This document shows positions 35,130-44,341 of a stretch of 64,000 nucleotides of DNA, piece by piece. Within the stretch, counting starts at the first letter, position 1; each line of letters opens with the position of its first letter. This DNA is from Acidobacteriota bacterium (GTDB lineage Bacteria; Acidobacteriota; Aminicenantia; Aminicenantales; Saccharicenantaceae): NCBI GenBank assembly GCA_033549365.1, contig JAWSUF010000013.1, forward strand, positions 1 to 64,000. Reading direction: 5' to 3'. The position numbers and the translations under genes were made by a program. The notes below the pieces were generated by a model that had not been told where the DNA came from, made no database searches, and was given only the letters and a program-made list of their open reading frames with translations.

Positions 35130-37454
35130 TCAATCGATCGGGACGGTCTCCCGCCAATACCGGAGTTTGCCCCGGCCGGGTTGATCGGGCGAGGCATCGA
35201 AGGCCAATCCGAAAAAGGCCTCAGCCGCCTGAACGAGCGCTTGTCCCCGATAAAACGCCTTGGTCAAATTGACGATGGTGTAGCTCAACTTGCCGCCGGA
35301 TTCCGAAGCGAAAACGAAATCGCCGTTGGTTTCGACATCTCCGATCCGGATCTTTCCGGCCTCATAGGTGTAGCGCGGCCGCCGCCAGTCGCGGGCGATA
35401 TCCATGCGGAGGTCGTTTTTGATTCCGATGGTGAAGGCCTTTCCGCCCGCGGTGATACGGACGCCCGCTGCGTGTCTTTCGGGATCGGCTTCGGTGAGAG
35501 ATACGGATTGCACCAGCTTTCCGGGATCCGCGGCCCTGTCTTTCGGAAAGAGCACCGTGATCAGAACCGCGGTTTCTCCCATTTCAAAATGCTGGGCCGC
35601 AGCTTGGTAGACGGCCTGTTCGTCCTGGCCGTGCCGCCGGATGGGTTCGACGCCTTCCATGCGGAAATGGCGGCGGGGAAAAACGACGAGCAGGCTTTTC
35701 TTCGGCGGGAGTTCCTCTTTTCCGATCCGATCATAAGCGGTGTCGAACCAGCCGGGTCCGGAGGAGAGAATTTGCCGGGTATGCCAGAGGTTGGCCAGGG
35801 TGAAGTATTCCTCGCGGCGTGATTTGAAAACGTCGAAGACGACGAAAAACTCCGGATCTTTGACATAGACGACGATTCGGTCGGACTCGTAACCCCAGGC
35901 GTCGTCGATGAGGCGGGTCCGGCTGTAATCGAAGTCCTCGAAGGTCAGGATATCGATTTTCTGCGTCCGGACCCTTCGATAGGAACCGGCGTTTTGGAAA
36001 AACTCCAAGATGCCCTGGCCGGGGACGGCATCCCGAACGCTGTAGCGGTATTCCCCCTCGCGCTGCCCCATGAAGATCTTTTCGGGACGGACGCACAGGC
36101 GGTTGTGGAAATAATCCTGCCGGTAGGCGCCGAGCGGGCCCGAGGGCATGTAATCGCGGTATCCGCCGTCGCGAAGAAGGACCGAGCCGTCCGACATCAG
36201 GAGGATGATGCTGTTTTCATCGGCGTGGCCGTGCGTCATCTTTTCCTCTTCGACGGGGATGCTGTCGCGAAGATAATCCCGGAAGTTCAATCCGCCGTCG
36301 CCCTCATCCCGATAATTGAGAAGCATGTAGGTGGAATCCGGTTTCCAACCATCGCGAAAGACGATTTTTTTCCCCACGATGTCCTCCAGGACTTCCCCTG
36401 ATAGAGAGGTCGGGGGAGCCGGTGTGATCTTGTCCGATCCCCACCGGTAGGCGTCGAGAAGCATGTAGCCCAGCCCCGCGCTCCCGGGGCTGTCGAAGTC
36501 GATAAACTTCCGGGCGATCACGGAGGCGGCCCACTTGAGTTCCGGGCAGCGATGATGGGCGGCGAAGGCTTCGAACGAGACGAGAAAATGCGGCCAGTTG
36601 GACATCCAGTGGGAATCTCCGAAATCGGGAATCATTCCGGCCGGACACATGAGTTCCAGAAAGTACCGGGCGTAATAGACCATTTCCGGAGTCTTCAGGA
36701 GTTCTTCCGACCGGCCCAGAGCGTCCGCGTAACCAAGAAGGGCATAGAGCCAAACGGCGTTGTAAAGCGAAGCGTCCTCGATCTGCCAGTTGCCCCAGTT
36801 GTCGTCGCCCAGGGCGCGGCGCTGCATGTCCCAGACGGGGCGTTCCGGGTGGTCCGGCAGAGCCCGGACGGCCCAGGCCAGGGATTCGGCCCGGAGCGCG
36901 GCGCGGTTCATCGGTCCCCATTCCTGGGTCCGGAGAAGATAGCGCATGCTGTGGGCGATGAGGTCCGCGGCGCGGGCGTTTTCTTCAGAATTCAGATAGT
37001 CCAGGCGGCGCAGCGTATCGTAAGCCCGGATATAGCGCATGACGGTGAAAAAATCCGGCAGGGCGGGAACGCCCTCTTCGTAATCCGACCTCATGCGGAT
37101 CGAAGACTCCGGGTAGACGGACCGATAATCGCCGTACGTCAGAAGTATTTTTTTCGCCCGCTCCGCATACTCCGGCCGTTTTTCCATCTCGTAGAGAGTC
37201 GCGTAAATGACGGCCGTCTCCAGCAGACCGCCCGGCGGCCGGTAGCCGAAGACGTTGAGGGGATCGAAGCTCTTTTTCCAGGCGGTGATCACCGAGGAGA
37301 AATTGTTATGGACGCCGTCGGCCGTCGCGCGGGCGTATTCCAGATATTTTTCCATGGGAACGGCGTCATCGGCTGAGGACGGGCCGGCACAAAAGAGAAA
37401 AACGGCCCCGAAGATGAGGATCGAAAAAGCCCGGGCTGTTGTGAGATGGAACAT
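35130..37454 (-). CDS. Exported heparinase II/III-like protein
   Basis: A 774-residue protein with a signal peptide (to about residue 27). The first half (about 40-420) is helix-rich like the alpha/alpha toroid of polysaccharide lyases. The second half carries HGHADENSIILLMSDG and LLRDGGYRD, the beta-sandwich signature of heparinase II/III-type enzymes, followed by strand-rich sequence. It may cleave uronic-acid polysaccharides, but the lyase residues are not certain. The ATG at 37454 has an AAGGAGGG site; the frame stays open upstream into unrelated sequence. It converges on the serine hydrolase gene with a 7-base gap. Confidence 0.65.
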   Translation of the reverse strand: MFHLTTARAFSILIFGAVFLFCAGPSSADDAVPMEKYLEYARATADGVHNNFSSVITAWKKSFDPLNVFGYRPPGGLLETAVIYATLYEMEKRPEYAERAKKILLTYGDYRSVYPESSIRMRSDYEEGVPALPDFFTVMRYIRAYDTLRRLDYLNSEENARAADLIAHSMRYLLRTQEWGPMNRAALRAESLAWAVRALPDHPERPVWDMQRRALGDDNWGNWQIEDASLYNAVWLYALLGYADALGRSEELLKTPEMVYYARYFLELMCPAGMIPDFGDSHWMSNWPHFLVSFEAFAAHHRCPELKWAASVIARKFIDFDSPGSAGLGYMLLDAYRWGSDKITPAPPTSLSGEVLEDIVGKKIVFRDGWKPDSTYMLLNYRDEGDGGLNFRDYLRDSIPVEEEKMTHGHADENSIILLMSDGSVLLRDGGYRDYMPSGPLGAYRQDYFHNRLCVRPEKIFMGQREGEYRYSVRDAVPGQGILEFFQNAGSYRRVRTQKIDILTFEDFDYSRTRLIDDAWGYESDRIVVYVKDPEFFVVFDVFKSRREEYFTLANLWHTRQILSSGPGWFDTAYDRIGKEELPPKKSLLVVFPRRHFRMEGVEPIRRHGQDEQAVYQAAAQHFEMGETAVLITVLFPKDRAADPGKLVQSVSLTEADPERHAAGVRITAGGKAFTIGIKNDLRMDIARDWRRPRYTYEAGKIRIGDVETNGDFVFASESGGKLSYTIVNLTKAFYRGQALVQAAEAFFGLAFDASPDQPGRGKLRYWRETVPID

Positions 37455-37493
37455 CGGGAAACCCTCCTTGCGTTTGGGATCGGATGTTTTTGT

Positions 37494-37522
37494 ATCACAA
37501 TGCCCGGGGGAAGCCAAGTCAA
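37494..37522 (-). promoter_or_regulatory. Predicted promoter of the heparinase-like gene
   Basis: On the minus strand TTGACT (37522-37517) and TGTGAT (37499-37494) are 17 bases apart, 39 bases upstream of the start codon. Confidence 0.45.
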
Positions 37523-37530
37523 GCTCATGC

Positions 37531-37559
37531 TTGATCCCGACAGCCTGCTGTGGGACAAT
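37531..37559 (+). promoter_or_regulatory. Predicted promoter of the DUF362 gene
   Basis: TTGATC at 37531-37536 and GACAAT at 37554-37559 are 17 bases apart, 28 bases upstream of the ATG with an AAGGAGG site between. It lies back to back with the minus-strand promoter. Confidence 0.45.
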
Positions 37560-37587
37560 CATGAAAACCACGGCAAGGAGGACGGAC

Positions 37588-38532
37588 ATGGCGAATAAGA
37601 TCGGTCGAAGGGACTTTGTCAAGAAAACGGCCGGGATGGGGCTGGGTTTTGCGGCCGGCGGTCGGCTGCTATTCGGCCGCGGCGGCACAATGTTATCGCA
37701 TCCCGGCGAAACGGTCGAGGTTGCGGTCGCCGAGGGAGACGACATCTGCAAGACCGTGCATGCGGCCGTCGAAGCTCTTGGCGGAATTCGTTCTTTTATC
37801 CCGAAGGGAGCCAAGGTCGCGCTTTTGCCGAATGTCCAGAGCCGCCATCCCGGAACGTACACCAAACCGGAAATCCTCAGAGGGGTCGCCGAGCTTTGCC
37901 GGGAGGCGGAAGCCGCCGCCGTCGACTGCCTGTCCTGGCAGACCATGAAACAATGGGAGGACACGGGACTGGCCACCGTGGCCGCCGAGGAAAACGTCGG
38001 AATCCGGACCTTCGAACGCGACGAATCGCTGTTCCGGGCCGTTGCCGTTCCCGGCGCGAAATCGCTTCCTGAAGCCCGGATTCTGGAGGCGTTTTACGAA
38101 TATGATCTGTGGATCAATATGCCGATCACCAAGGATCACGCCGGAAACAAGTTCACCGGAACGCTGAAGAATCTCATGGGGCTGAATTCGCCCGTCAACA
38201 ACCGGACGTTTCACCGTCCAAACTGGAAGACCGATCCGGAAGATCTGGCCCACCTCGACCAATGCATCGTCGACCTGAACAGGATTCTCAAACCGGCCCT
38301 GAACGTTGTGGATGCCGTTGAATTCGTCATCACCAACGGTCCCTTCGGACCGGGGGAACTCATCCGGCCCCGGAAAGTTCTGGCGGGTGTGGACCGGGTG
38401 GCCGTGGACGCGGTCTGCTGTGGACTCTGGGATCTCGATCCCGCCGATATCATCATGATCCGGCGGGGGGCGGAGCAGGGTTTAGGCGTCATGGACCCCT
38501 CCCGGATTCGTCTTCGGGAGGTTAAAGTCTGA
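37588..38532 (+). CDS. Tat-exported DUF362 domain protein
   Basis: A 314-residue protein with a twin-arginine signal (GRRDFVKKTAGMGLGFAAGG). The mature part is a DUF362 domain: ALLPNVQSRHPGTYTKPEIL, NMPITKDHAGNKFTGTLKNL and GVDRVAVDAVCCGLWDLDP are typical. DUF362 proteins often accompany iron-sulfur or redox proteins; no 4Fe-4S cysteine cluster is visible here. The role is unknown. The next gene follows after 11 bases and may be cotranscribed. Confidence 0.82.
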   Translation: MANKIGRRDFVKKTAGMGLGFAAGGRLLFGRGGTMLSHPGETVEVAVAEGDDICKTVHAAVEALGGIRSFIPKGAKVALLPNVQSRHPGTYTKPEILRGVAELCREAEAAAVDCLSWQTMKQWEDTGLATVAAEENVGIRTFERDESLFRAVAVPGAKSLPEARILEAFYEYDLWINMPITKDHAGNKFTGTLKNLMGLNSPVNNRTFHRPNWKTDPEDLAHLDQCIVDLNRILKPALNVVDAVEFVITNGPFGPGELIRPRKVLAGVDRVAVDAVCCGLWDLDPADIIMIRRGAEQGLGVMDPSRIRLREVKV

Positions 38533-38543
38533 GCTGTTTCGCC

Positions 38544-39500
38544 ATGATGTTGAAAATGCTCGCTGCCGCAGTCATTCTCATTGCTGCGCAGAACACGGCA
38601 GTTCCCGCAATCGATGACCCGCCTGTATCCGAAAAAGCCAGGCTGCTGTCCGTGCTTCCCAAGGATGGAGAAGCAGGGGAGTGGCGGAGACACGGCGAAC
38701 CCCAGTTCTATGATGGCGAGGATCTCTTCATCTACATCAACGGGGGCGCCGAGATCTACATGGAGTACGGATTTCGGGCGGCCGTCGTCCAGGATTTCCG
38801 ATCTCCCGGCGGACGCGATATCTCCCTGGAGTTGTTCGCCATGGACTCGCCCGAAGCGGCGTTCGGAATGTATTCCTTCAAGATCTCGGGAAAGGGAGAC
38901 CCCGTCGGCTTCGGCGAGGGCGGCGAACTTTCCTCATACTACTTGAATTTTTGGAAAGGCCCGATCGTCGCCACGTTGACCGGTTTCGACGAGGATCCGG
39001 AAACCGTGGAGGGAATCCGGATTCTGGCCGAAGTGCTGGACGGCGATCTTCCTGCGGGCGGCGTCAGGCCCGGTCTGCTCCAGGTTCTGCCCGGGGATGA
39101 GGAGCCCATCCGAAATCGGAGCTATGTCAGAGGTCCTTTGGGCTTTGCCAATCTGCTTCCCTTAATTTCGCAGCATCTATCGCCTCACCACCCCCGGGAA
39201 GGCGTCGGAGCTCATTATGAGGACGGCTCAATGTTGGCCGTTCTCAGGTTTGCCTCTCACGAAGATGCGGCTTCGGCTTTCGAAGCGCTGGCGTCGGCCG
39301 TCGTTCCGGGGGGCCGGCTTCACAATTTTCGCAACAAGGGTGATTCTTTTATCCAAATGTCCACAGACAGGGGTCGTGAAATTGCATCGGCCGTCAAGCA
39401 TGACAAGATGATTTTGGCGGAAACCGCCGATTCGGATTCCGGTTCGGCGATTGTCAATAAAACACTCGAACGGCTCGTCCTGCTCGACGCCGCACGCTGA
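38544..39500 (+). CDS. Exported DUF6599-type protein
   Basis: A 318-residue exported protein with a signal peptide (to about residue 22). The motif LFIYINGGAEIYMEYGF and the repeated pattern AMDSPEAAFGMYSF are what I associate with the DUF6599 family, seen in Acidobacteriota-like genomes; this link is from memory. No catalytic motif is evident. The upstream DUF362 gene ends 11 bases before. Confidence 0.65.
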   Translation: MMLKMLAAAVILIAAQNTAVPAIDDPPVSEKARLLSVLPKDGEAGEWRRHGEPQFYDGEDLFIYINGGAEIYMEYGFRAAVVQDFRSPGGRDISLELFAMDSPEAAFGMYSFKISGKGDPVGFGEGGELSSYYLNFWKGPIVATLTGFDEDPETVEGIRILAEVLDGDLPAGGVRPGLLQVLPGDEEPIRNRSYVRGPLGFANLLPLISQHLSPHHPREGVGAHYEDGSMLAVLRFASHEDAASAFEALASAVVPGGRLHNFRNKGDSFIQMSTDRGREIASAVKHDKMILAETADSDSGSAIVNKTLERLVLLDAAR

Positions 39501-39598
39501 ATCGTGGGATTTCCCGGCCCGGATCCGGGTTGCCTCCGGCATTTGGCGAAAGCCTTGAATTCGGCTATGATGGAGTCGGAAGCGCAAGGAGGAACATC

Positions 39599-42500
39599 AT
39601 GTCTAAATTCTTCCATCCCAATAAAATAACAGCCCATTTGATTTTGGTCGGGATAATCGTCGTGATTTTTACGGTCTCATCCCTGGAGGCCCAGTATTTC
39701 GGCCGCAACAAGGTCCAGTACCAGGACTTCGATTTCCGCGTGATGAAGACCCTTCATTTCGACATCTACTTCTACCTGGAACAGGAAGATGTCGTCAAGG
39801 AAGCCGGTTTGATGGCTGAAAGATGGTACGCTCGGCTGTCCCGCCTTTTCAATCATGAGCTCAAAGGCCGCCAGGCTCTGATTCTCTACGGAAGCGGACC
39901 CGAGTTCCAGCAGACAACCGTGATTTCCGGCTCACTCGGCGAGGGAACAGGCGGCGTCACCGAATCCTTCAAAAGGCGGATCGTACTTCCCTATGGCGCG
40001 TCCCTGGCCGAAACGGACCATGTCATCGGTCACGAGCTGATTCACGCCTTCCAGTTCGACATCATGGCCCAGGGCCATTCCGACGACGCCCGGCAGAGCC
40101 CGCAGGGTCTGATGCGTATTCCCCTGTGGTTCGTCGAGGGAATGGCCGAGTACCTTTCCATCGGGCCCGAAGATCCCCTGACGGCCATGTGGATGCGCGA
40201 TGCCGTCCGCAGCAAGGATCTTCCGCTGATCAACAAGATGGACTCCTTCAAGTACTTTCCCTACCGCTACGGCCATGCTTTCTGGGCTTACGTGACGGGG
40301 CGTTGGGGCGACGACGTCGTGGGAAAGATCATGAAGGCGGTCGGGCGGGCGGGCAACTACGAGCCCGCTCTCGAAGCCCTGCTGAGAGTCGATCTTAAAC
40401 AGCTTTCGACCGACTGGCATACCGCCATGCAGGAAGCCTATGCCCCGGTTCAGGAGAAAACCAAAACACCGGCCGAAACCGGCCGGTCCCTGTTCCCGGG
40501 CACGGAGATGAACCCCTATAATGTCGCGCCGTCCCTGAGCCCGGACGGCACCGAGATCATCTTTCTTTCCACGCGGAATCTTTTCTCGGTCGATCTCTTT
40601 CTGGCCGACGCCCAAACCGGCAAAATTAAAAGAAAACTGACCTCGACAGCCGTGGATCCCCACTTCGAAAGCATTCAGTTCATCAAATCCTCGGGGTCCT
40701 GGAATGCCGAAGGCGATAAATTCGTTTTCGGAGCCGTGAGCCGCGGCCGGCCCCACCTGGTCATCGTTGATGTCCAAAGCGGCCGGACGGACAGGGAGAT
40801 TCCCTTCACTGAGCTGGGGGAAATCGTCAATCCCACCTGGTCGCCCGACGGCCGATTCATCGCCTTTTCGGCCCTGGCGAGCGGCACATCCGACCTGTTC
40901 ATCTACGAACTCGAAACGAATATCCTCAAGCAGATGACCCGGGATTCTTTCGCCGATCTGCAGCCGGCCTGGTCGCCCGATGGAAAAACCATCGCCTTTG
41001 TCACCGACCGTTTCACGACGAATCTCGAATGGATGGATATCGGCCACTACGAAATCGCCCTGCTCGATCCGTCGACTGGGGCCATCGAACGGCTTCTCGC
41101 TTTTCCGGACGGAAAAAACATCAATCCCCAATGGTCGTCCGACAGCGGATCGCTGTATTTCATTTCCGACCAGGGCGGCAAATCCGATGTCTATCGTTTG
41201 GACCTTGCCGACCGCCGGATTCACCAGGTGACGAACCTCTATACCGGAGTTGCCGGAATCACGGAACTGAGCCCGGCCATCTCGACGGCGATCCGGGGAC
41301 AGGCCCTGGCCTACAGCGCCTACGAAGACGGGAAATACTCGATCTTTGCCGTGGATACGGACGAAGCCCTGGCCGGAACCCCTTTCATTGCTCAGTTCGA
41401 GGGGATGCGTCTGGCCGTTCTGCCTCCCCGGACCCAACCTGAGGGAACTCTTCTCGGCCTTCTGAAGAACCCGCTCTTCGGCCTTCCCAAGGAGACCGAT
41501 TTTCCCGTATCGGACTACAAACCCCGCCTCACTCTCGATTACCTGAGCCAACCCCAGGTCGCCGTCGGCGTCGACCGCTATGGGAGCTTTGGAGCCGGAG
41601 GCATCGCCGCATTCTGGAGCGACATGCTGGGATATCACACCGTCGTCACCGTCGCCCAGGTCAACAACCGGCTGATCGACAGCGCCTTCCAGGCCGCCTA
41701 TCTCAACAACCGAAAGAGGTGGAACTGGGGCGTCGTCGGCCAGCGCATGCCTTATGTCTACGGGAGCTACGGCGTGTCCATCGGCCAGGTCTTCGGAGAG
41801 CCGGCCTATATCGAGCAGGAAATCCTGTTCCGGCAGATCAACTACGAAATTTCGGGCTTCGCCTTTTATCCCTTCAACACCGCCCGACGGCTTGAATTGA
41901 ACGCCGGAGTGCGCCTTCTCGATTTCAACACGATGCTCTATACCCGCGCCTATTCGCTTTTCGACGACTTCATGATCCTCAATGAAAAGGAAAGGCTGCC
42001 GTCGAGCCCGAGCCTGTATTTCGGAACCGTCTCGGCCTCCATGGTCTATGACACGGGGATTTTCGGCGCCACGAGCCCCATCCTGGGGCAGAGCTATCTC
42101 CTCCAGGTCACACCGACGCTGGGGTCGCTGGCTTTCACGACGGTTCTGGCCGATTATCGACGGTACATCATGCCTGTCCGCCCGATTACGCTGGCCTTCC
42201 GGGCAATCCATTACGGCCGTTACGGAAAAGATGCCGAAGACGGCCGGTTGTGGCCTCTCTTCATCGGCTATGAAAACCTCGTCCGAGGCTACAACGATTC
42301 GTCGTTTTCCTATTTCGAATTTTCCGACGCGGGAGGGTTCACTTTCGACAGGCTGATCGGCAGCAAAATGGCCCTCGCCAATTTCGAAGTCCGCTTTCCT
42401 CTCTTTGGGCTTCTCGGGCTGGGGAAGGGTTTCTACGGCGTCTGGCCGCTCGAAGCCTTCGCGTTTTACGATATCGGCGTGGCCTGGCGCGAGGGCACAA

Positions 42501-42664
42501 GCCCCTCGTTTTTGGGAGGCAAGCAGGTTCCGGTGTCCAGCGTGGGCACCGGATTGCGGACCAATCTCTTCGGCTATCTGGTTCTCGGGCTCAACTATGT
42601 CAAACCCCTGGACAGGCCGGAGAGGGGCTGGTATTTCCAGTTCACGATTTCACCCGGATTTTAA
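39599..42664 (+). CDS. Outer-membrane metalloprotease/beta-propeller/barrel fusion
   Basis: A 1021-residue exported protein. After a signal peptide (to about residue 31) comes a peptidase MA-like metalloprotease domain (about 40-290) with zinc motif HELIH (145-149) and a downstream glutamate in WFVEGMAEYL. Next are TolB-like beta-propeller repeats (about 300-620; recurring NPTWSPDGRFIAFSA, QPAWSPDGKTIAFV). The last 370 residues look like a BamA/Omp85-type surface barrel ending in GF. It would place a protease and propeller at the outer membrane. The ATG at 39599 has an AGGAGG-like site. The next gene is another barrel protein 21 bases downstream. Confidence 0.8.
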   Translation: MSKFFHPNKITAHLILVGIIVVIFTVSSLEAQYFGRNKVQYQDFDFRVMKTLHFDIYFYLEQEDVVKEAGLMAERWYARLSRLFNHELKGRQALILYGSGPEFQQTTVISGSLGEGTGGVTESFKRRIVLPYGASLAETDHVIGHELIHAFQFDIMAQGHSDDARQSPQGLMRIPLWFVEGMAEYLSIGPEDPLTAMWMRDAVRSKDLPLINKMDSFKYFPYRYGHAFWAYVTGRWGDDVVGKIMKAVGRAGNYEPALEALLRVDLKQLSTDWHTAMQEAYAPVQEKTKTPAETGRSLFPGTEMNPYNVAPSLSPDGTEIIFLSTRNLFSVDLFLADAQTGKIKRKLTSTAVDPHFESIQFIKSSGSWNAEGDKFVFGAVSRGRPHLVIVDVQSGRTDREIPFTELGEIVNPTWSPDGRFIAFSALASGTSDLFIYELETNILKQMTRDSFADLQPAWSPDGKTIAFVTDRFTTNLEWMDIGHYEIALLDPSTGAIERLLAFPDGKNINPQWSSDSGSLYFISDQGGKSDVYRLDLADRRIHQVTNLYTGVAGITELSPAISTAIRGQALAYSAYEDGKYSIFAVDTDEALAGTPFIAQFEGMRLAVLPPRTQPEGTLLGLLKNPLFGLPKETDFPVSDYKPRLTLDYLSQPQVAVGVDRYGSFGAGGIAAFWSDMLGYHTVVTVAQVNNRLIDSAFQAAYLNNRKRWNWGVVGQRMPYVYGSYGVSIGQVFGEPAYIEQEILFRQINYEISGFAFYPFNTARRLELNAGVRLLDFNTMLYTRAYSLFDDFMILNEKERLPSSPSLYFGTVSASMVYDTGIFGATSPILGQSYLLQVTPTLGSLAFTTVLADYRRYIMPVRPITLAFRAIHYGRYGKDAEDGRLWPLFIGYENLVRGYNDSSFSYFEFSDAGGFTFDRLIGSKMALANFEVRFPLFGLLGLGKGFYGVWPLEAFAFYDIGVAWREGTSPSFLGGKQVPVSSVGTGLRTNLFGYLVLGLNYVKPLDRPERGWYFQFTISPGF

Positions 42665-42685
42665 CGGACGAGAGGATTGCGAACC

Positions 42686-43435
42686 ATGCGGCGGACCGTT
42701 CTTTTCAGCACCTTGATCCTTCTGACGGCCCTGACCCCGGCTGCGGCCGACAAGCCGTCTCCCTGGACGATCGAAGCGGAGACGGGGCTGGCCTTCAGCG
42801 GCTATAACGACATCCAGATCCCGCGCAGCACCGGAACCCGGTTCTCCTTGTCGCGGGATCTCGATCCGGAATCCAAATGGTTCCAGAGACTCCGGATCGG
42901 AGTTCAAATTCATCCCCGGCATCACATCTCCGCCCTCTACGCGCCGCTCAGTCTTTTTGCCGTGGGCGATGCCCCGCTCCCGATCTTATTTAACGGCGTT
43001 CTATTTCCGGCCGGCACATCGCTTCGGGGAAAATACCGCTTCAACTCCTACCGGCTGTCCTGGATGTATATCTTTGCGGATTCCGATACCTGGCGTCTGG
43101 GCGCGGGATTGACGGCCAAAATCCGGGACGCCTCCATCAGTCTTCTCGGCGGCGGACAGTTTTCGGAAAAAACGAATGTCGGCTTCGTTCCCCTGATCCG
43201 CTTCTGGGCCGAGCGCCGTTTCGGTGACAAGTACTCCGTGTTGATCGAAGGCGACGCCCTGGCCGCACCGCAGGGACGGGCGGAGGACGTATTTCTCGGG
43301 ATAACCGCTCAGATCGCCCCGGAGATCCGTCTCAAGGCCGGATACCGGTTCGTCGAGGGCGGCGCGGACGTCGAGGAAGTCTACAACTTCGCCTGGATTC
43401 ATTTTCTCACCGTCGGCGCCCAAATCCGCTTTTAG
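42686..43435 (+). CDS. Outer-membrane beta-barrel protein of unknown role
   Basis: A 249-residue exported protein: signal peptide (to about residue 22, TPAAA), then amphipathic strands throughout (IEAETGLAFSGYNDIQIP, RLSWMYIFADSDTWRLGAGL) and a C-terminal VGAQIRF ending in Phe. This is the size of an 8-10 stranded barrel of the OmpW/OmpA type. The ATG at 42686 is preferred over a TTG at 42677. It is likely in an operon with the protease fusion and ends in the intergenic repeat. Confidence 0.72.
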   Translation: MRRTVLFSTLILLTALTPAAADKPSPWTIEAETGLAFSGYNDIQIPRSTGTRFSLSRDLDPESKWFQRLRIGVQIHPRHHISALYAPLSLFAVGDAPLPILFNGVLFPAGTSLRGKYRFNSYRLSWMYIFADSDTWRLGAGLTAKIRDASISLLGGGQFSEKTNVGFVPLIRFWAERRFGDKYSVLIEGDALAAPQGRAEDVFLGITAQIAPEIRLKAGYRFVEGGADVEEVYNFAWIHFLTVGAQIRF

Positions 43436-43524
43436 CCTGATCGACTCACAAAAATGCTGAAGAGTACAGCTTCACCCTCCGCGCCTTGCATCTGCAGCCG
43501 CCTCGACTCGTGAATCGATCAGGC
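43435..43524. repeat. Intergenic repeat, short copy, between convergent genes
   Basis: The 53 bases at 43462-43514 are identical to 24646-24698. The arms GCCTGATCGACTCAC (43435-43449) and GTGAATCGATCAGGC (43510-43524) pair at 14 of 15 positions. Between left arm and core it has AAAAATGCTGA, resembling the start of the inner hairpin of the long copy, so the short copy looks like a version that lost about 95 bases. It again starts at a stop codon and faces a convergent gene. Confidence 0.75.
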
Positions 43525-43553
43525 CCACAAGGCGGAATCCTACGGGATGGCCT

Positions 43554-44327
43554 TTATGGTTTCCGGCGGAAGCCGGGGAAGAAGGCGTTGACGGATTTGA
43601 CGTAAACTTCGTATTCGGGATTGCCGGTGTATTTCTTTTCAAGCATGACGACGCCGGAGACGCGCATAAGAAGAAAAGTGATGAGCGCCGGGCCGATGAC
43701 GGAGATCCAGCCGTTGGGCGCCTGAACGGCGAAGAGAAAGATCGCCCACCACATGACGGCCTCGCCGAAGTAGTTCGGATGACGCGTGATGCTCCATAAT
43801 CCCTGAGTCATGATCCGGCCCTTGTTTTCCGGATTCCTCTTGAAGCGCAGAAGCTGAAAATCCCCAACGGCCTCAAAAAAGAAACCGATCAGCCAGAGCG
43901 CCGCCGCGAAAATGTCAAGCCCCGTCAGAGGCCCGGCGCCCCGATGGTTGACGACGAGAACCGGAAAACTGATGATCAGCAGAAAGACGCCCTGAAGAAG
44001 AAAAACCTGAAGATAGGTGCGCGGGATGAACAGCCGTCCCCAGTCGCGACGCCATTTCGCATAGCGGAAATCCTCGCCCCGCTTTCGGTTCCGGACGGCG
44101 ATATGCAGGGCCAGGCGCATTCCCCAGACGAGAACGAGCAGGTTGACCAGGATTTGGCGGGGCGATCCGGCCTCGGCGGCGACCGCCGTCAAGACGGCGA
44201 CAAGCCCGAATCCCGGACCCCAGAAGATGTCGGCGATGGAATTGTCCTTGCGGAGAAGCGCAATCGCAAAGGCCGCGGTCATATACAGAAAAACGCCTGC
44301 GGCCGCGAGCCCGAGAAGTGACGTCAT
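43554..44327 (-). CDS. DUF1295 membrane protein (steroid 5-alpha-reductase-like)
   Basis: A 257-residue integral membrane protein with about six to seven hydrophobic segments. The C-terminal half has the DUF1295/isoprenylcysteine-methyltransferase-like signature: LWSITRHPNYFGEAVMWW and MLEKKYTGNPEYEVYVKSVNAFFP. Family members bind NADPH or AdoMet and act on lipids or steroids; the substrate here is not known. It lies 14 bases downstream of the FakA/FakB-like gene and may be cotranscribed. Confidence 0.85.
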   Translation of the reverse strand: MTSLLGLAAAGVFLYMTAAFAIALLRKDNSIADIFWGPGFGLVAVLTAVAAEAGSPRQILVNLLVLVWGMRLALHIAVRNRKRGEDFRYAKWRRDWGRLFIPRTYLQVFLLQGVFLLIISFPVLVVNHRGAGPLTGLDIFAAALWLIGFFFEAVGDFQLLRFKRNPENKGRIMTQGLWSITRHPNYFGEAVMWWAIFLFAVQAPNGWISVIGPALITFLLMRVSGVVMLEKKYTGNPEYEVYVKSVNAFFPGFRRKP

Positions 44328-44341
44328 GTTGGGCCTCCGAA

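Noticed and set aside
39932-42211. 759-codon minus-strand open frame
   Set aside because: Antisense to the protease/propeller/barrel gene, with no recognisable domain.
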